Origin: Fluctibacter corallii
GTDB lineage: Bacteria > Pseudomonadota > Gammaproteobacteria > Enterobacterales > Alteromonadaceae
Direction: 5' to 3'
DNA length: 64,000 bases
Assembly: GCF_025751585.1 (NCBI RefSeq)
Contig: NZ_JAOWKX010000005.1
Span: 13,423 to 77,422, forward strand
Below the pieces are notes generated by a model. It searched no databases. It saw only the letters and a list, made by a program, of their open reading frames with translations, and was not told where the DNA came from. A program made the position numbers and the translations under genes. Shown in pieces: positions 18,488-28,560 of the stretch; position 1 is the stretch's first letter, and the number at the start of each line of letters is the position of its first letter.

Positions 18488-19186
18488 CTATGTTTTGCAA
18501 AGGCTTTCCATTACTGCGGAGTCTGCATGAATAAGTGTGGTGTCAAACAGCGGTATGGAGGTATCGCCTGGCTTAATGAGCAAACCAATTTCTGTACAAC
18601 CCAAAATCACGGCTTCAGCGCCAGCTTTTTTTAGTGAGTCAACAATGTGAATAAATGCTGTTTTAGACTCGGCCTCAATTTTGCCTTTACAAAGCTGGTG
18701 ATAGATCACGTTGTGAACGGTATCCCTTTCTGACTCAGTGGGAATAAGAACGTTCATATCGAAAGTATCTTGTAAATAGCTCGTGTAGAAGTCTTCTTCC
18801 ATGGTAAATCGGGTGCCCAATAACCCCACTGTACGAATTTGATGTCTTTGTAGTGCGCTACCCGTGGCTTGGGCAATGTGCAAAAGAGGAATAGATACAG
18901 ATTGGGTAACCGCAGGTGCGACTTTATGCATGGTGTTAGTACAAATAAGAAGAAAATCTGCGCCCGCAGCTTCAAGTTGCTGGGCAGAATCGCTAAGTAT
19001 GTCTGCTAGTGCAGCCCAGTTTCCATCATGTTGAAGTGCCTCAATGGTTGCAAAGTTGAGGCTGTGAAGCACGATATCTGCCGACGCCAGACCACCGAGC
19101 TGGTGGTTAACCTGTTGGTTAATCCGCTGATAATAGGTCGCCGTTGATTCCCAGCTCATTCCACCGATTAAACCAATGCGTTTCAT
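18488..19186 (-). CDS. aspartate/glutamate racemase family protein
   Basis: 232 residues of the PLP-independent racemase family (YgeA-like). It begins IGLIGGMSWESTATYYQRIN; the two catalytic cysteines lie in ICTNTMH and ILGCTEIGLL. Probably racemises a free amino acid such as aspartate, glutamate or homoserine; the substrate cannot be told. Family length is normal. Single gene. Confidence 0.9.
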   Translation of the reverse strand: MKRIGLIGGMSWESTATYYQRINQQVNHQLGGLASADIVLHSLNFATIEALQHDGNWAALADILSDSAQQLEAAGADFLLICTNTMHKVAPAVTQSVSIPLLHIAQATGSALQRHQIRTVGLLGTRFTMEEDFYTSYLQDTFDMNVLIPTESERDTVHNVIYHQLCKGKIEAESKTAFIHIVDSLKKAGAEAVILGCTEIGLLIKPGDTSIPLFDTTLIHADSAVMESLCKT

Positions 19187-19293
19187 GTGAGTTGCGTCCT
19201 TACGTATAGCGTTGCTTAATGCTCAAGTTCAGACTTAGGATGATAGCCCCACATAGTAGGGACTATCAATCATGTTGTCTGTGATAAAAATTG

Positions 19294-19869
19294 CTATTTG
19301 CGCACGCCTTCCACGTGAAGCTCCATGTCTACATGGGTTGATGCTGGGCCGAGGTTATAGGTAATACCGTAATCCGCCAATTTCAGTTTGGTGGAACCCA
19401 TAAAGCCTGCTCGATACCCTCCCCACGGGTCTTTGCCTTCACCAATTTTATAAGCATCAATGACGATAGACTTGGTTACACCATGAAGGGTAAGTTCACC
19501 ATGCAAATCGAATTTGCCGTCACCTTTGGGAACAACTTTTGTACTCTTAAACGTGGCTTCAGGAAACTTGTCTACATTGAGAAAGTCGTCTCCACGTAGG
19601 TGCTTGTCTCGTTCAGCATGATTAGAGTCAATGCTAGAGGTGTCTATTGTCACTGATACTGCGCTTTTGCTCATATCATCTTCAAGAGAAAACTCGCCGT
19701 CAAATTGGTTAAAACGCCCAACTAACCAAGAGTACCCCAAGTGCTGAATTTTAAAGTTTATCGACGCATGTGCGCCTTTCGTATCTATCGCATAGTCTGC
19801 GGCTTGTGCGTTTATTGTTGCAAAGCTCAAACCTAACGCCAGTGTAAGAGATGTCAAAGTGGTCTTCAT
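19294..19869 (-). CDS. yceI: YceI family periplasmic lipocalin-like protein
   Basis: 191 residues with a Sec signal peptide ending near NAQA|ADY. The body has the YceI beta-barrel landmarks [48 protein letters not shown] block, and [10 protein letters not shown]. The family binds long isoprenoid lipids such as polyprenyl quinones in a periplasmic barrel. It overlaps the cytochrome b561 gene by ATGA, so the two are translationally coupled, as in E. coli yceJ-yceI. Confidence 0.93.
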   Translation of the reverse strand: MKTTLTSLTLALGLSFATINAQAADYAIDTKGAHASINFKIQHLGYSWLVGRFNQFDGEFSLEDDMSKSAVSVTIDTSSIDSNHAERDKHLRGDDFLNVDKFPEATFKSTKVVPKGDGKFDLHGELTLHGVTKSIVIDAYKIGEGKDPWGGYRAGFMGSTKLKLADYGITYNLGPASTHVDMELHVEGVRK

Positions 19870-20441
19870 TCCTTTTCCTCGTTAAGGGTGGGTTGCTGTG
19901 ATGTGCTGGGCGATAGCATTCTGACCAGCGTGTTGTCTTTGTTAATAACATGATGTTTCAGTGCCGCCAGCGCGTGAAGTAAAGCCAAACCGATAATTGA
20001 ATAAGCTAACCACTCGTGAATCTCGCCAGCAATGTCTTCTTGATTAGCGATCCATTCTCCCATTGATGGCACTGAAAACCAGTTGAATACTTCTATACTG
20101 CGACCATCAGCCGTTGAGATCAGATATCCGCTCATAAATAGGCTGAATAGCAGTATGTAAAATGCGATGTGTCCTAATTTCGCAAGGTGCTTCTCCCACC
20201 GAGCGCCAAGCAATTGGGGAGATGGCTGCTGAATTTTCCAAGCAAGCCGGAAAAGTGTTACGGCTGCCAACAGTAATCCGACACTTTTGTGATAGTGGGG
20301 AGCTGTTTGATACCATTCGCTGTAATAGTTTAAATCTACCATCCAATATCCTACGGCAAATAAACCAATCACAGTGAGTGCCGTTAGCCAATGAAGGGTA
20401 ATACTTACCCAGCCGTAACCAGAATTTGAATTTTTAAGCAT
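19866..20441 (-). CDS. yceJ: cytochrome b561
   Basis: 191 residues with four transmembrane helices. Haem-ligand histidines are visible in [21 protein letters not shown] and [25 protein letters not shown]. It is expected to pass electrons between membrane quinol and a periplasmic acceptor. The chosen start (M at 20441) has AGGA 7 nt upstream; an in-frame ATG 21 bp further out has none. Coupled to yceI. Confidence 0.92.
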   Translation of the reverse strand: MLKNSNSGYGWVSITLHWLTALTVIGLFAVGYWMVDLNYYSEWYQTAPHYHKSVGLLLAAVTLFRLAWKIQQPSPQLLGARWEKHLAKLGHIAFYILLFSLFMSGYLISTADGRSIEVFNWFSVPSMGEWIANQEDIAGEIHEWLAYSIIGLALLHALAALKHHVINKDNTLVRMLSPSTSQQPTLNEEKE

Positions 20442-20540
20442 AGAATATCCTGAATAACGCATGCGTATGAATACGTTATCTATGCTAGGCGTTTTCGTAA
20501 GAAAGGGAAACTAAAAGGTATTGAAATGAGGCTTCAAAAA

Positions 20541-20572
20541 AATAGAACAAAACGCAGTCTTTCAACTGCGTT
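20541..20572 (-). terminator. terminator of the histidine operon
   Basis: AACGCAGT (20551-20558), 6-nt loop, ACTGCGTT (20565-20572). On the minus strand the stem is followed by TTTTGTTCTATTTTTTT. It lies just beyond hisIE. Confidence 0.85.
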
Positions 20573-20595
20573 AAGTAGAGAGAACGGCTGCCGCG

Positions 20596-21216
20596 TTATT
20601 GGCTATGGCGTTCCTTAAGTACATTTAGCACATCTTGCAATGACAAATCACAGGCCTGAAGTAATACCGTCAAATGGTAAAGCAAATCAGCAGATTCGTT
20701 TTTTAATTCGTCTTTATCCATAACGGTAGCAGCCAGCGCTGTCTCGACACCTTCTTCTCCGACCTTTTGAGCGATGCGCTTAATGCCTTTAGCATATAAA
20801 CTCGCCGTGTAACTGGAATCGGGATCGGCATATTTACGCTCAGCGAGTAACGCTTCCAAATCCGCTAAAAATGCCATGTCAGGATTTTCAGACTCAAACC
20901 AGCATGTTTGCGCGCCAGTATGGCAGGTTGGGCCTTTAGGTAACGCCAATACTAATAGGGCATCTTTGTCACAGTCAGCGCTAATACTGCTAAGTGATAA
21001 CACGTTGCCTGATGTCTCTCCTTTTGTCCATAGACGTAACTTGGAGCGACTGAAAAACGTTACTTGCTTCGTTTCCAAGGTTTTTACAATGGCATCGGTG
21101 TTCATGTATCCAAGCATAAGGACTTTACCACTTATGGCGTGCTGAACAACGCATGGCAATAGATTGTCCATTTTCTCCCAAGCAAGCTCATTGATGTTAT
21201 TTTGTGTAATCTTCAT
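20596..21216 (-). CDS. hisIE: phosphoribosyl-AMP cyclohydrolase / phosphoribosyl-ATP pyrophosphatase
   Basis: 206 residues, fused enzyme of histidine steps 2 and 3. The HisI half has [23 protein letters not shown], the metal-site DCDKDALL and [12 protein letters not shown]; the HisE half has [30 protein letters not shown] helices, shown in part. GAGGAA before the ATG at 21216 decides the start; a GTG frame to 21237 overlaps hisF. Last gene of the operon. Confidence 0.96.
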   Translation of the reverse strand: MKITQNNINELAWEKMDNLLPCVVQHAISGKVLMLGYMNTDAIVKTLETKQVTFFSRSKLRLWTKGETSGNVLSLSSISADCDKDALLVLALPKGPTCHTGAQTCWFESENPDMAFLADLEALLAERKYADPDSSYTASLYAKGIKRIAQKVGEEGVETALAATVMDKDELKNESADLLYHLTVLLQACDLSLQDVLNVLKERHSQ

Positions 21217-21226
21217 GGTAAGTTCC

Positions 21227-22003
21227 TCATTGTTCACGAATGGGAATGCGTTTTTCGCGCAGATAGGTTTTCAATTCAGGAATATCGATAACCGCTTTAT
21301 GAAAAACCGAAGCCGCTAAAGCGCCATCGGCATCCGCTTGGCTGAATACGTCAAAAAAGTGAGACATCTCGCCCGCGCCGCCCGAAGCAATGAGAGGAAC
21401 ATGACATATATCCCGAATGGTTTGTAGTTGTGTTACATCATATCCGTTGCGCACGCCGTCCTGATTCATACAATTGAGAACAATTTCACCTGCGCCACGT
21501 GCCTGTACTTCTCTCACCCAATCTTGAGTTTGCCACTGGGTTTTTTGGGTGCGCGTTTCGTCTCCCGTAAATTGATACACCTGATAGGTTTGGGTTTGTG
21601 CATCAAAAAAACTGTCGATGCCAATGACTACGCATTGTTGGCCGAATGTTTGGTTAAGCTCGGTAATTAATGTCGGGTTCGCCAAAGCGGGGGAGTTAAT
21701 GCTGATTTTATCTGCTCCCATCTCTAAAATTCTGCCGGCGTCTTCAACGGTTTTTATGCCACCTGCTACACAAAATGGAATATCTATTACTTGTGCAATA
21801 CGGCTTACCCAGCTTTTATCGACAACGCGTGCATCGCTTGACGCGGTGATATCATAAAATACCAATTCATCAGCCCCTTGCGCGGCATAACGCTCTGCTA
21901 GAGGCACAATATCGCCGATGATTTCATGGTTGCGAAATTGCACGCCTTTGACGACTTTACCGTCTCTTACATCAAGGCAGGGGATTATGCGTTTTGCCAA
22001 CAT
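21227..22003 (-). CDS. hisF: imidazole glycerol phosphate synthase, cyclase subunit
   Basis: 258 residues, TIM barrel. [15 protein letters not shown] carries catalytic D11, and IGIDSFFDA the second catalytic Asp; [12 protein letters not shown] and [13 protein letters not shown] bind phosphate. With HisH it makes IGP and AICAR from PRFAR. It overlaps hisA by 19 bp, implying coupling. Confidence 0.97.
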   Translation of the reverse strand: MLAKRIIPCLDVRDGKVVKGVQFRNHEIIGDIVPLAERYAAQGADELVFYDITASSDARVVDKSWVSRIAQVIDIPFCVAGGIKTVEDAGRILEMGADKISINSPALANPTLITELNQTFGQQCVVIGIDSFFDAQTQTYQVYQFTGDETRTQKTQWQTQDWVREVQARGAGEIVLNCMNQDGVRNGYDVTQLQTIRDICHVPLIASGGAGEMSHFFDVFSQADADGALAASVFHKAVIDIPELKTYLREKRIPIREQ

Positions 22004-22722
22004 GCAATTGCCTCCTCAAGGGTAAACTTGCCTTCTAACAAAGCGCGGCCCAGTATGACACCATCCACACCTGTAGGTTTTAGGTCCTGAATGTCTGTCA
22101 ATCCTCCAATACCACCAGATGCTTGCCATTTAACGCTTGGATATTGCTTACTCATTTCGGCGTACAGTGCATCATTCGCGCCTTGCAGTGTGCCATCTCG
22201 GCTTATGTCGGTGCATAGCACGTGCTTTGCACCGACATGCAAGAAGTCATCAAGTAAGCTTTCAATTGATACCCCTGAATTTTCTTGCCAGCCGTGCGTG
22301 GCGATGAATTTATTGCCATTCGCGTCTATATTGATATCCAGTGCGAGCACAATGGCATCACTGCCGTATGTTGTTATCCAGCTTTTAACGAGTTCGGGTG
22401 ATTTTACGGCTAACGAGCCGATAACAACACGCGAAACGCCAGCGCCCAATAAGCCTTCGACATCTTGTTGCGAACGGATGCCACCGCCAGCCTGAAACTG
22501 CATGCGTTTGGTGTTTACCATACTTTCAATCAGCGCTAGCTGGCGCTTGTTGGTGTCTTTGGCACCTGTTAAGTCAACAATATGTAGCCAGGTTGCTCCC
22601 GCATCGGCATATTGATTGACCACATCGATGGGATCAAACTGATACTCGGTTTTTTTCTCATAGTCGCCCTGAAACAAACGCACGACTTTGCCATCAATTA
22701 AATCTATTGCTGGGATAATCAT
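21985..22722 (-). CDS. hisA: ProFAR isomerase
   Basis: 245 residues, TIM barrel. [20 protein letters not shown] contains the catalytic Asp; [14 protein letters not shown] the second; phosphate loops are [13 protein letters not shown] and [11 protein letters not shown]. Converts ProFAR to PRFAR in histidine synthesis. It abuts hisH and overlaps hisF. Confidence 0.97.
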   Translation of the reverse strand: MIIPAIDLIDGKVVRLFQGDYEKKTEYQFDPIDVVNQYADAGATWLHIVDLTGAKDTNKRQLALIESMVNTKRMQFQAGGGIRSQQDVEGLLGAGVSRVVIGSLAVKSPELVKSWITTYGSDAIVLALDINIDANGNKFIATHGWQENSGVSIESLLDDFLHVGAKHVLCTDISRDGTLQGANDALYAEMSKQYPSVKWQASGGIGGLTDIQDLKPTGVDGVILGRALLEGKFTLEEAIACWQNA

Positions 22723-23322
22723 TTACCACTCCACAAAATTTTTCAGTAAACGTGCACCGGCTTCGCCTGAGCGTTCAGGATGAAATTGGACACCAAAGAA
22801 ATTGTCTTTTGCAATCGCTGCAGAAAAACGCTGACCATAGTCGCAAGTTGCAACCGTATATTCGTTAGGCTTAACTGCAAAGCTGTGTACGAAATAAAAA
22901 TACGTGCTTTGCTTAATACCTTGAAACAGCGGGTGGTCAGTATGCTGTATTTGATTCCAACCCATATGGGGTAGCCTGACGCTATTGTTTTGCATACGTT
23001 CAACATTACCAGAAATCCAATTTAGGCAAGGCGTGTTACCGGTTATCGACTCCTGTGAACGTGAAACCATAAGCTGCATGCCTAAACAGGCTCCCATCAC
23101 AGGTTGTGTTAATGCCTTAAGCGTATCAATCAACCCTTTTTTTTCTATGCTGCTCATCGCCGCTTGTGCCGTGCCGACGCCCGGTAAAAAGATCTTATCG
23201 GCACTACGTATCACGTCAGGCACATCACTAATCGTTACCTTTGCATCTAAGCGCTCTAACGCATATCGCACCGACGCTATATTTGCACAGCCGGTATTCA
23301 CAATCACAATGTTGTTAGACAC
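22723..23322 (-). CDS. hisH: imidazole glycerol phosphate synthase, glutaminase subunit
   Basis: 199 residues, class I glutamine amidotransferase. The nucleophile Cys lies in MGACLGMQLM; the His-Glu pair is in GVQFHPERSGEAG. The oxyanion loop is FLPGVGTAQAAM. It supplies ammonia to HisF. Its start overlaps the hisB stop by one base. Confidence 0.97.
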   Translation of the reverse strand: MSNNIVIVNTGCANIASVRYALERLDAKVTISDVPDVIRSADKIFLPGVGTAQAAMSSIEKKGLIDTLKALTQPVMGACLGMQLMVSRSQESITGNTPCLNWISGNVERMQNNSVRLPHMGWNQIQHTDHPLFQGIKQSTYFYFVHSFAVKPNEYTVATCDYGQRFSAAIAKDNFFGVQFHPERSGEAGARLLKNFVEW

Positions 23323-24392
23323 TACAACGCTCCTTTACTACTAGGTAAAGCGTCGCCTTGTTTGGCAATGGCCTGACGTAGTGCACGACCAAACACTTTA
23401 AACAGACTTTCCACTTGGTGGTGTGCATTGCCATCTGTGGTAGATAGGTGCAATGACAACCCCATTGATTGAGCTAAAGAGTAGAAAAAATGCGGCACCA
23501 TTTCTGTTGCCATATCTCCTACAGATTCACGGGTAAACTCTGCTTCAAACTTTAGGAAGGGGCGGTTTGAAATGTCGATAATGCACTCTGCGCGACATTC
23601 ATCCATAGGAAGTGCAAACCCGAAACGACCGATGCCACGTTTATCTCCGAGCGCTTTTTTTAGCGCTTCACCCAATGCGAGTGCAGTGTCCTCTACACTG
23701 TGATGATCGTCGATGTGCAGATCGCCATCCACACTCACGTTCATTTCAAAGCCGCCGTGAGTGGCGATTTGATCAAGCATATGATCAAAAAAGCCAAGGC
23801 CTGTAGCGATTTGTGAAGGCGCACTGCTATCGAGATTGACGTCAATAGTGATATTAGTTTCTGATGTTTTGCGGGTGACCCTCGCAGTACGACTCTGGTT
23901 TAGCAACTGCATTTCGATATCGTCCCAATTCAGCGATTCTGGGCTATACTGCAAACCGCGTATGCCCATGCTTTCTGCCAACTGCATATCTGTGATGCGA
24001 TCACCAATGACATACGAACGGGTAAAATCGACTTTACCTTGTTGTAAATAGTCTTTCACTAGCCCCAATTTGGGTTTTCTACAACTACAGTCGTCTTCAT
24101 CGAAGTGCGGGCATATCAATACGTCATCGAATACAATGCCTTGAGATGAGAAAACGTCCATCATCTTATTGTGGGGTAAATCAAAATCAGATTGCGGGAA
24201 GCTGTCTGTGCCCAGACCATCCTGATTGCTGACCATCACCAAACGAAATCCAGCTCGTTGTAACTTAAGTAATACTGGAATGACGTTGGGTTCAAATACG
24301 AGTTTTTCCAGTGAATCTAATTGCTTATCAACAGGCGGTTCTTCTACAAGTGTGCCGTCGCGGTCAATAAACAGTATGGGTTGTTGGCTCAT
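23322..24392 (-). CDS. hisB: histidinol phosphatase / imidazoleglycerol-phosphate dehydratase
   Basis: 356 residues, bifunctional as in enterobacteria. The N-terminal HAD phosphatase (about 1-165) shows [20 protein letters not shown] and a zinc site [12 protein letters not shown]. The C-terminal dehydratase has [30 protein letters not shown] and [12 protein letters not shown] manganese motifs. Overlaps hisC by ATGA and hisH by 1 bp. Confidence 0.97.
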   Translation of the reverse strand: MSQQPILFIDRDGTLVEEPPVDKQLDSLEKLVFEPNVIPVLLKLQRAGFRLVMVSNQDGLGTDSFPQSDFDLPHNKMMDVFSSQGIVFDDVLICPHFDEDDCSCRKPKLGLVKDYLQQGKVDFTRSYVIGDRITDMQLAESMGIRGLQYSPESLNWDDIEMQLLNQSRTARVTRKTSETNITIDVNLDSSAPSQIATGLGFFDHMLDQIATHGGFEMNVSVDGDLHIDDHHSVEDTALALGEALKKALGDKRGIGRFGFALPMDECRAECIIDISNRPFLKFEAEFTRESVGDMATEMVPHFFYSLAQSMGLSLHLSTTDGNAHHQVESLFKVFGRALRQAIAKQGDALPSSKGAL

Positions 24393-25474
24393 GATGATAC
24401 TTCCTGAGATGCATAAAATGCGGTGATGGCTTCTACCAAGCGTTGGTTTTGTTCTGCGTTACCCACAGAAACGCGTATACAGTTGTCGAGACCACGTTGC
24501 TTAGATTGGTCGCGGAGCAATATGCCGCGCTCAATCAGATACGGCATTAAGGTCTCTCTTTCATTGCAGCGATATAGCAAAAAGTTCGCTTTTGTACTGC
24601 CTACGGGTGACAATTGTGGGAATTCTGATAATGCAACCTGCAATGCGATTTGCTGACGTTGCAATTCGCGCACTTGTGCTTTCATTATTGAAATGCCTTT
24701 GGGTGATAACGCTTGTTCCGCAATTTGAGCAACGGGTGCAGAAATAGGATAGGGCGCAATCACTTTTAGCAAGGCTTGAATTGTCGCTGGGTTAGCGAGA
24801 GTGAACCCGCACCGCAATCCGGCAAGGGCAAAGGCTTTGGACAGCGTGCGTAACACAACCAAATTTTCGTACTTTTTAAGCGTTGATGCCCATTCTGAGG
24901 TAGGAGAAAACTCAACGTAAGCTTCATCGACTACCACTAATGCGGAATCTTGGTAGTGGGTCAATATTGCTTCGATATCATCCGCGTTTACGCCTGTACC
25001 AGTAGGGTTATTTGGCGAGCAAATAAAGACGATGTTAACCTCACCCTTGCGGGCTTTGATTCCCTCTACATCCAGAGAAAAATCTATATTCAACGGGACT
25101 TCTTGCACGCCAACATTGCAAGTTTTAGCACTGATTGCATACATACCATAGGTAGGTGGGCAAATCAGAATACTGTCTTTGCCTGGCATGCAGAATGTGC
25201 GTATGAGTAATTCTATACCTTCGTCTGCGCCGCGCGTGGCAAGCACGTTGTCAATTTGTATACCAGCGTAATCTGCATAGCTTTTAATGACCTGTTCCGG
25301 TTGGCATTCTGGATATCGGTTTAACGTGCTTGTATCTAAGGTGTACGCATTGGCATAGGGTGACTCGTTGGCATTGAGCCAGTCTTTGCCACCACTGAGT
25401 AATCGTCTGGCTGATTCGTAAGGTTTTAGCTCGCGAATACTGTCAGGTAGGAGTTTGTTAATTATTGATGTCAT
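24389..25474 (-). CDS. hisC: histidinol-phosphate aminotransferase
   Basis: 361 residues, PLP fold type [32 protein letters not shown], and [15 protein letters not shown] with the PLP lysine (SK) are clear. Transfers the amino group from glutamate to imidazole acetol phosphate. One base after hisD and overlapping hisB. Confidence 0.97.
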   Translation of the reverse strand: MTSIINKLLPDSIRELKPYESARRLLSGGKDWLNANESPYANAYTLDTSTLNRYPECQPEQVIKSYADYAGIQIDNVLATRGADEGIELLIRTFCMPGKDSILICPPTYGMYAISAKTCNVGVQEVPLNIDFSLDVEGIKARKGEVNIVFICSPNNPTGTGVNADDIEAILTHYQDSALVVVDEAYVEFSPTSEWASTLKKYENLVVLRTLSKAFALAGLRCGFTLANPATIQALLKVIAPYPISAPVAQIAEQALSPKGISIMKAQVRELQRQQIALQVALSEFPQLSPVGSTKANFLLYRCNERETLMPYLIERGILLRDQSKQRGLDNCIRVSVGNAEQNQRLVEAITAFYASQEVSS

Positions 25475-25475
25475 A

Positions 25476-26768
25476 TTAGTTCTCCAAACGGATCGCGACA
25501 GCCTGACGGTGAGCGTCTAAGCCTTCGGCACCTGCCAGCGACATAATAGCGGGCCCGATAGTTTGTAAGCCTTCGTAGCTCAGTTCTTGCACGGTATAGC
25601 GTCGCATAAAATCGGCGAGTCCTAAGCTGGAGTAGGCTCTTGCATAACCATACGTTGGTAATACGTGGTTTGTACCGCTAGCGTAATCACCAGCAGACTC
25701 AGGAGACCATTGACCAACGAAAATGGAGCCTGCATTTTTTAACAACGGAAGCTGCTCGCGAGCGTTGGCGACCTGAACTATCAAGTGTTCGGGCGCATAT
25801 GCATTACTGACCTCAATTGACGTTTGCACGTTGTCAGTGAGAATAAAGCGGCTGTGCTGCATGGCTTCGGTGGCAATCTCCTTACGTGATAAATTAGCAA
25901 GTTGTTTTGTTATTTCATCCTGCACCGCTTGGATTAAAGCGTCTGACTCAGACACCAACACCGCTTGCGAGTCTGTGCCATGCTCTGCTTGAGATAATAA
26001 GTCGGCCGCCACAAAAGCAGGGTTAGCTTGCGCGTCAGCAATGACCAACACTTCTGAAGGGCCGGCTGGCATGTCGATTGCGGGGCCGCCTGCTAGCTGA
26101 CTAACTTGCTGCTTGGCCTCGGTAACAAAACTGTTTCCAGGGCCGAAAATTTTATCTACTGGCGCAATAGATTCCGTACCCAGTGCCATGGCTGCAATGG
26201 CCTGTGCGCCGCCAACTAAATAAATTTCATCGATACCACATAGCGTGGCCGCATAGCGAATTTCAGCTGATACAGAGCCTTGTGCATTGGGAGGTGAGCA
26301 CAATACTTTACGTTGGCAACCCGCGACTTGCGCTGCAACACCGAGCATGAGCACGGTTGATGGTAATGGTGCTGTGCCGCCAGGAATATAAAGGCCGACA
26401 GAAGCAATCGCATCGTGTTTTAGTTCACATAGCACACCAGCTTGAGTGGTGACCTGAATATCTTCAGGGCGCTGGGCCTCGTGAAAGCGTTTGATGTTGT
26501 CGTAAGCAGTTTGAATGGCTTGCTTAACCTCGTCAGAGACACTGTTTGCACTCGATTCAATGTCTTTAACAGATAAACGCAATGCAGGTACATCAACCTT
26601 GTCGAACTTCTTATTTAATGCATATAGGGCGGCATCTTTTTCTTGCGCCACATAAGAAATAATCTCACTTACTGATGCTTTTAACGTGTCGCTGCTTTGT
26701 TGCGCTGGGCGGCTAAGTGCTTGTTGCTGAGCATTTTTATCCAGCTTTCCCCAATCAATGATTTTCAT
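25476..26768 (-). CDS. hisD: histidinol dehydrogenase
   Basis: 430 residues, normal length. YIPGGTAPLPSTVLM, the NAD/zinc region KIFGPGNSFVTEAKQ, DMPAGPSEVLVIAD, LLSQAEHGTDSQ and PEHLIVQV are family signatures. Oxidises histidinol to histidine in two NAD-dependent steps. Six bases after hisG. Confidence 0.97.
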   Translation of the reverse strand: MKIIDWGKLDKNAQQQALSRPAQQSSDTLKASVSEIISYVAQEKDAALYALNKKFDKVDVPALRLSVKDIESSANSVSDEVKQAIQTAYDNIKRFHEAQRPEDIQVTTQAGVLCELKHDAIASVGLYIPGGTAPLPSTVLMLGVAAQVAGCQRKVLCSPPNAQGSVSAEIRYAATLCGIDEIYLVGGAQAIAAMALGTESIAPVDKIFGPGNSFVTEAKQQVSQLAGGPAIDMPAGPSEVLVIADAQANPAFVAADLLSQAEHGTDSQAVLVSESDALIQAVQDEITKQLANLSRKEIATEAMQHSRFILTDNVQTSIEVSNAYAPEHLIVQVANAREQLPLLKNAGSIFVGQWSPESAGDYASGTNHVLPTYGYARAYSSLGLADFMRRYTVQELSYEGLQTIGPAIMSLAGAEGLDAHRQAVAIRLEN

Positions 26769-26774
26769 GTGTGG

Positions 26775-27674
26775 TTACCCCATCATTTTCTCGATTGGCA
26801 TCACAAGAATGGAGCTGCAACCCAGTGCTTTTAGCTTTTCCATGGTTTCCCAAAATAACGTTTCTGTACTGACAACATGGATGGCAACAGTTTTGTCACA
26901 GCTTGCTAATGGAAGAACGGTCGGGTTTTCTGCGCCAGGAAGTAACGCTTTAACGTCGTCAAGTTGCGCCTTAGGTGCGTGTAGCATAATGTATTTGCTT
27001 TCTTTCGCTTGCATGACGCCGTCAATACGAGGGAGAAGGCGGTCAATAAGCGCTTGTTTCTCTGGCGGTAAACTGCCACCTCGCTGAATCAGTACGGCTT
27101 TAGAGGTAAAAATCACTTCTTCCTCTTTTAACCCATTGGCTTCCAGTGTTGCACCAGTAGATACCAAGTCGCAGATGGCGTCTGCTACGCCTGCCCTTGG
27201 CGCTACTTCAACGGAGCCCGTTAACATCACGGCACTTGCATCAATGCCTTTCTCAATAAAAAAACGCTCTAGAAGATAAGGGTAGGTTGTTGCCACTTTC
27301 ATTCCGTTGAGTGATTGAATACCTTGGTAATTAAATTCGCTTGGTACTGCAATTGATAGTCGGCAGCCGCCATAATCGAGGCGTCTTAGCGTGCTGAACT
27401 CTGAGCGTTTGCTCGCCGCTTGTCGCTCTAACATTTTTTCTTCGAGTTCATTTTCACCGATGAAACCTAAATCGACAACGCCGTCCATCACAAGGCCTGG
27501 AATGTCGTCGTCCCTAACGCGTAATAGGTCAATCGGCTGATTGGTAGAATGCGCAATTAACAGCCGATCGCGAATTTGTAGTTTCACGCCAATTGCTTTA
27601 AGTAACGCGATACTGTCGTCGCTTAATCGCCCTGATTTTTGAATCGCGATGCGAAGTCGGCTGCTATCTGTCAT
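26775..27674 (-). CDS. hisG: ATP phosphoribosyltransferase (long form)
   Basis: 299 residues, long HisG with a C-terminal ACT-like regulatory domain, so no HisZ is needed. [20 protein letters not shown], the PRPP loop [19 protein letters not shown] and the tail [16 protein letters not shown] match E. coli. First committed step, feedback-inhibited by histidine in the family. The ATG at 27674 is used; an upstream TTG (27689) would include the SD AAAGG. Confidence 0.97.
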   Translation of the reverse strand: MTDSSRLRIAIQKSGRLSDDSIALLKAIGVKLQIRDRLLIAHSTNQPIDLLRVRDDDIPGLVMDGVVDLGFIGENELEEKMLERQAASKRSEFSTLRRLDYGGCRLSIAVPSEFNYQGIQSLNGMKVATTYPYLLERFFIEKGIDASAVMLTGSVEVAPRAGVADAICDLVSTGATLEANGLKEEEVIFTSKAVLIQRGGSLPPEKQALIDRLLPRIDGVMQAKESKYIMLHAPKAQLDDVKALLPGAENPTVLPLASCDKTVAIHVVSTETLFWETMEKLKALGCSSILVMPIEKMMG

Positions 27675-27726
27675 GTTTTTACCTTTCAATTATTTTTAAG
27701 AATCGTTAAATATTGTCGCCAAAACG

Positions 27727-27757
27727 AAAAACCCCCCGGAAGTTTCCTTCCGGGGGG
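27727..27757 (-). terminator. histidine operon attenuator
   Basis: On the minus strand CCCCCCGGAAG-GAAA-CTTCCGGGGGG is a perfect 11-bp GC-rich stem followed by TTTTT. It lies between hisL and hisG and ends transcription when His-tRNA is plentiful. Confidence 0.95.
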
Positions 27758-27821
27758 TTAAAATTTGTATTCTTAAGCCTCTGGAAGGTAACAATAGACC
27801 TTCCAGCACGAACCTGAAAGG
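27758..27821 (-). promoter_or_regulatory. his leader alternative-pairing region
   Basis: CTGGAAGGT and ACCTTCCAG arms (27781-27789 and 27798-27806 on the plus strand) form a hairpin just before the attenuator. The downstream CCTTCC can instead pair with GGAAGG in the terminator stem. AAGCCTTAA inside hisL is complementary to the TTAAGGCTT-type segment at about 27774-27781. This gives the mutually exclusive structures expected of attenuation. Confidence 0.75.
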
Positions 27822-27872
27822 TTATGCTTTGTGGTGGTGATGATGGTTCAAGTTAAGGCTTAAAATGTTCAT
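27822..27872 (-). CDS. hisL: his operon leader peptide
   Basis: 16 codons: MNILSLNLNHHHHHKA, with five consecutive His codons (two CAT, three CAC). Ribosome stalling on these codons when charged tRNA-His is scarce favours the antiterminator. E. coli HisL has seven His codons. The gene lies 147 bp before hisG, followed directly by the attenuator. Confidence 0.95.
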   Translation of the reverse strand: MNILSLNLNHHHHHKA

Positions 27873-28152
27873 TTGTATGTTTATAAATTCGCTGTTCGTT
27901 TTCACTGATTTATTAAGGCGTTTAATTGGTCGCCATACGCTTTTTAACCTAGCGAAAAATATTCTTACTTGCAAGCGTTTATTAAAGATGAACCAAAAAG
28001 CAATGATTCTGTCTTATAATTGAAAGTAATAAGAATGCAGGTCTTGATTAAAGTTTGCTGGCTAATTGAGCGATATAAGATAATAAGTGCTCGCCTATTA
28101 ATGGGCAAATACCAATTGAGTATAGTCATGCGCGCGTATTGAGGAGCGTACT
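27873..28152. other. divergent his / small-protein intergenic region
   Basis: 280 bp that must carry the his promoter (minus) and a promoter for the 97-residue protein (plus). TTTATA around 27880-27885 on the minus strand could be a his -10, but I see no good -35. Nothing else stands out. Confidence 0.35.
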
Positions 28153-28446
28153 ATGAGTAACGATTTACTTTTTCCAATTATACCTCGGGAAGGAAAATCT
28201 CCGATTGTTAATGAAGAGATGAAGGTGAAACGTATTCAAAAAAAAGAACGTGCGCATGAAATTGAGGAAGATGAAGAGCACCCTCTCAGTACAAAAGAGC
28301 GCGATGCACGCGAGAATCAAAAAAAGCAACACAATAAACAACAATCTGCACCTGAAGAACCACATGATTTAACCGATGATGAAGGTGAAGATGAAGTGAA
28401 TGAGCAAGAAAAAAAAGGGCCTCCTCATTTAGACATCTTTGTTTAG
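28153..28446 (+). CDS. small, highly charged protein of unknown function
   Basis: 97 residues, rich in E, K, D, Q and N; likely disordered apart from short hydrophobic ends (N-terminal NDLLFPIIP, C-terminal GPPHLDIFV). GAGGAG lies 7 nt before the ATG. I do not recognise the family. The hydrophobic ends with a charged middle suggest a scaffold or binding peptide, but that is only inference. Alone between the his leader and the GDPD gene. Confidence 0.7.
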   Translation: MSNDLLFPIIPREGKSPIVNEEMKVKRIQKKERAHEIEEDEEHPLSTKERDARENQKKQHNKQQSAPEEPHDLTDDEGEDEVNEQEKKGPPHLDIFV

Positions 28447-28560
28447 CAGGGGCGTTATCGCTGCGCCTGCATACGTACCTGTCTATCTCGATAGCAATGG
28501 TGTATGACCAGCAATTTCAACTAATTACTGGTCGATATAAAGGGCGCACGGTTGTAGAGT

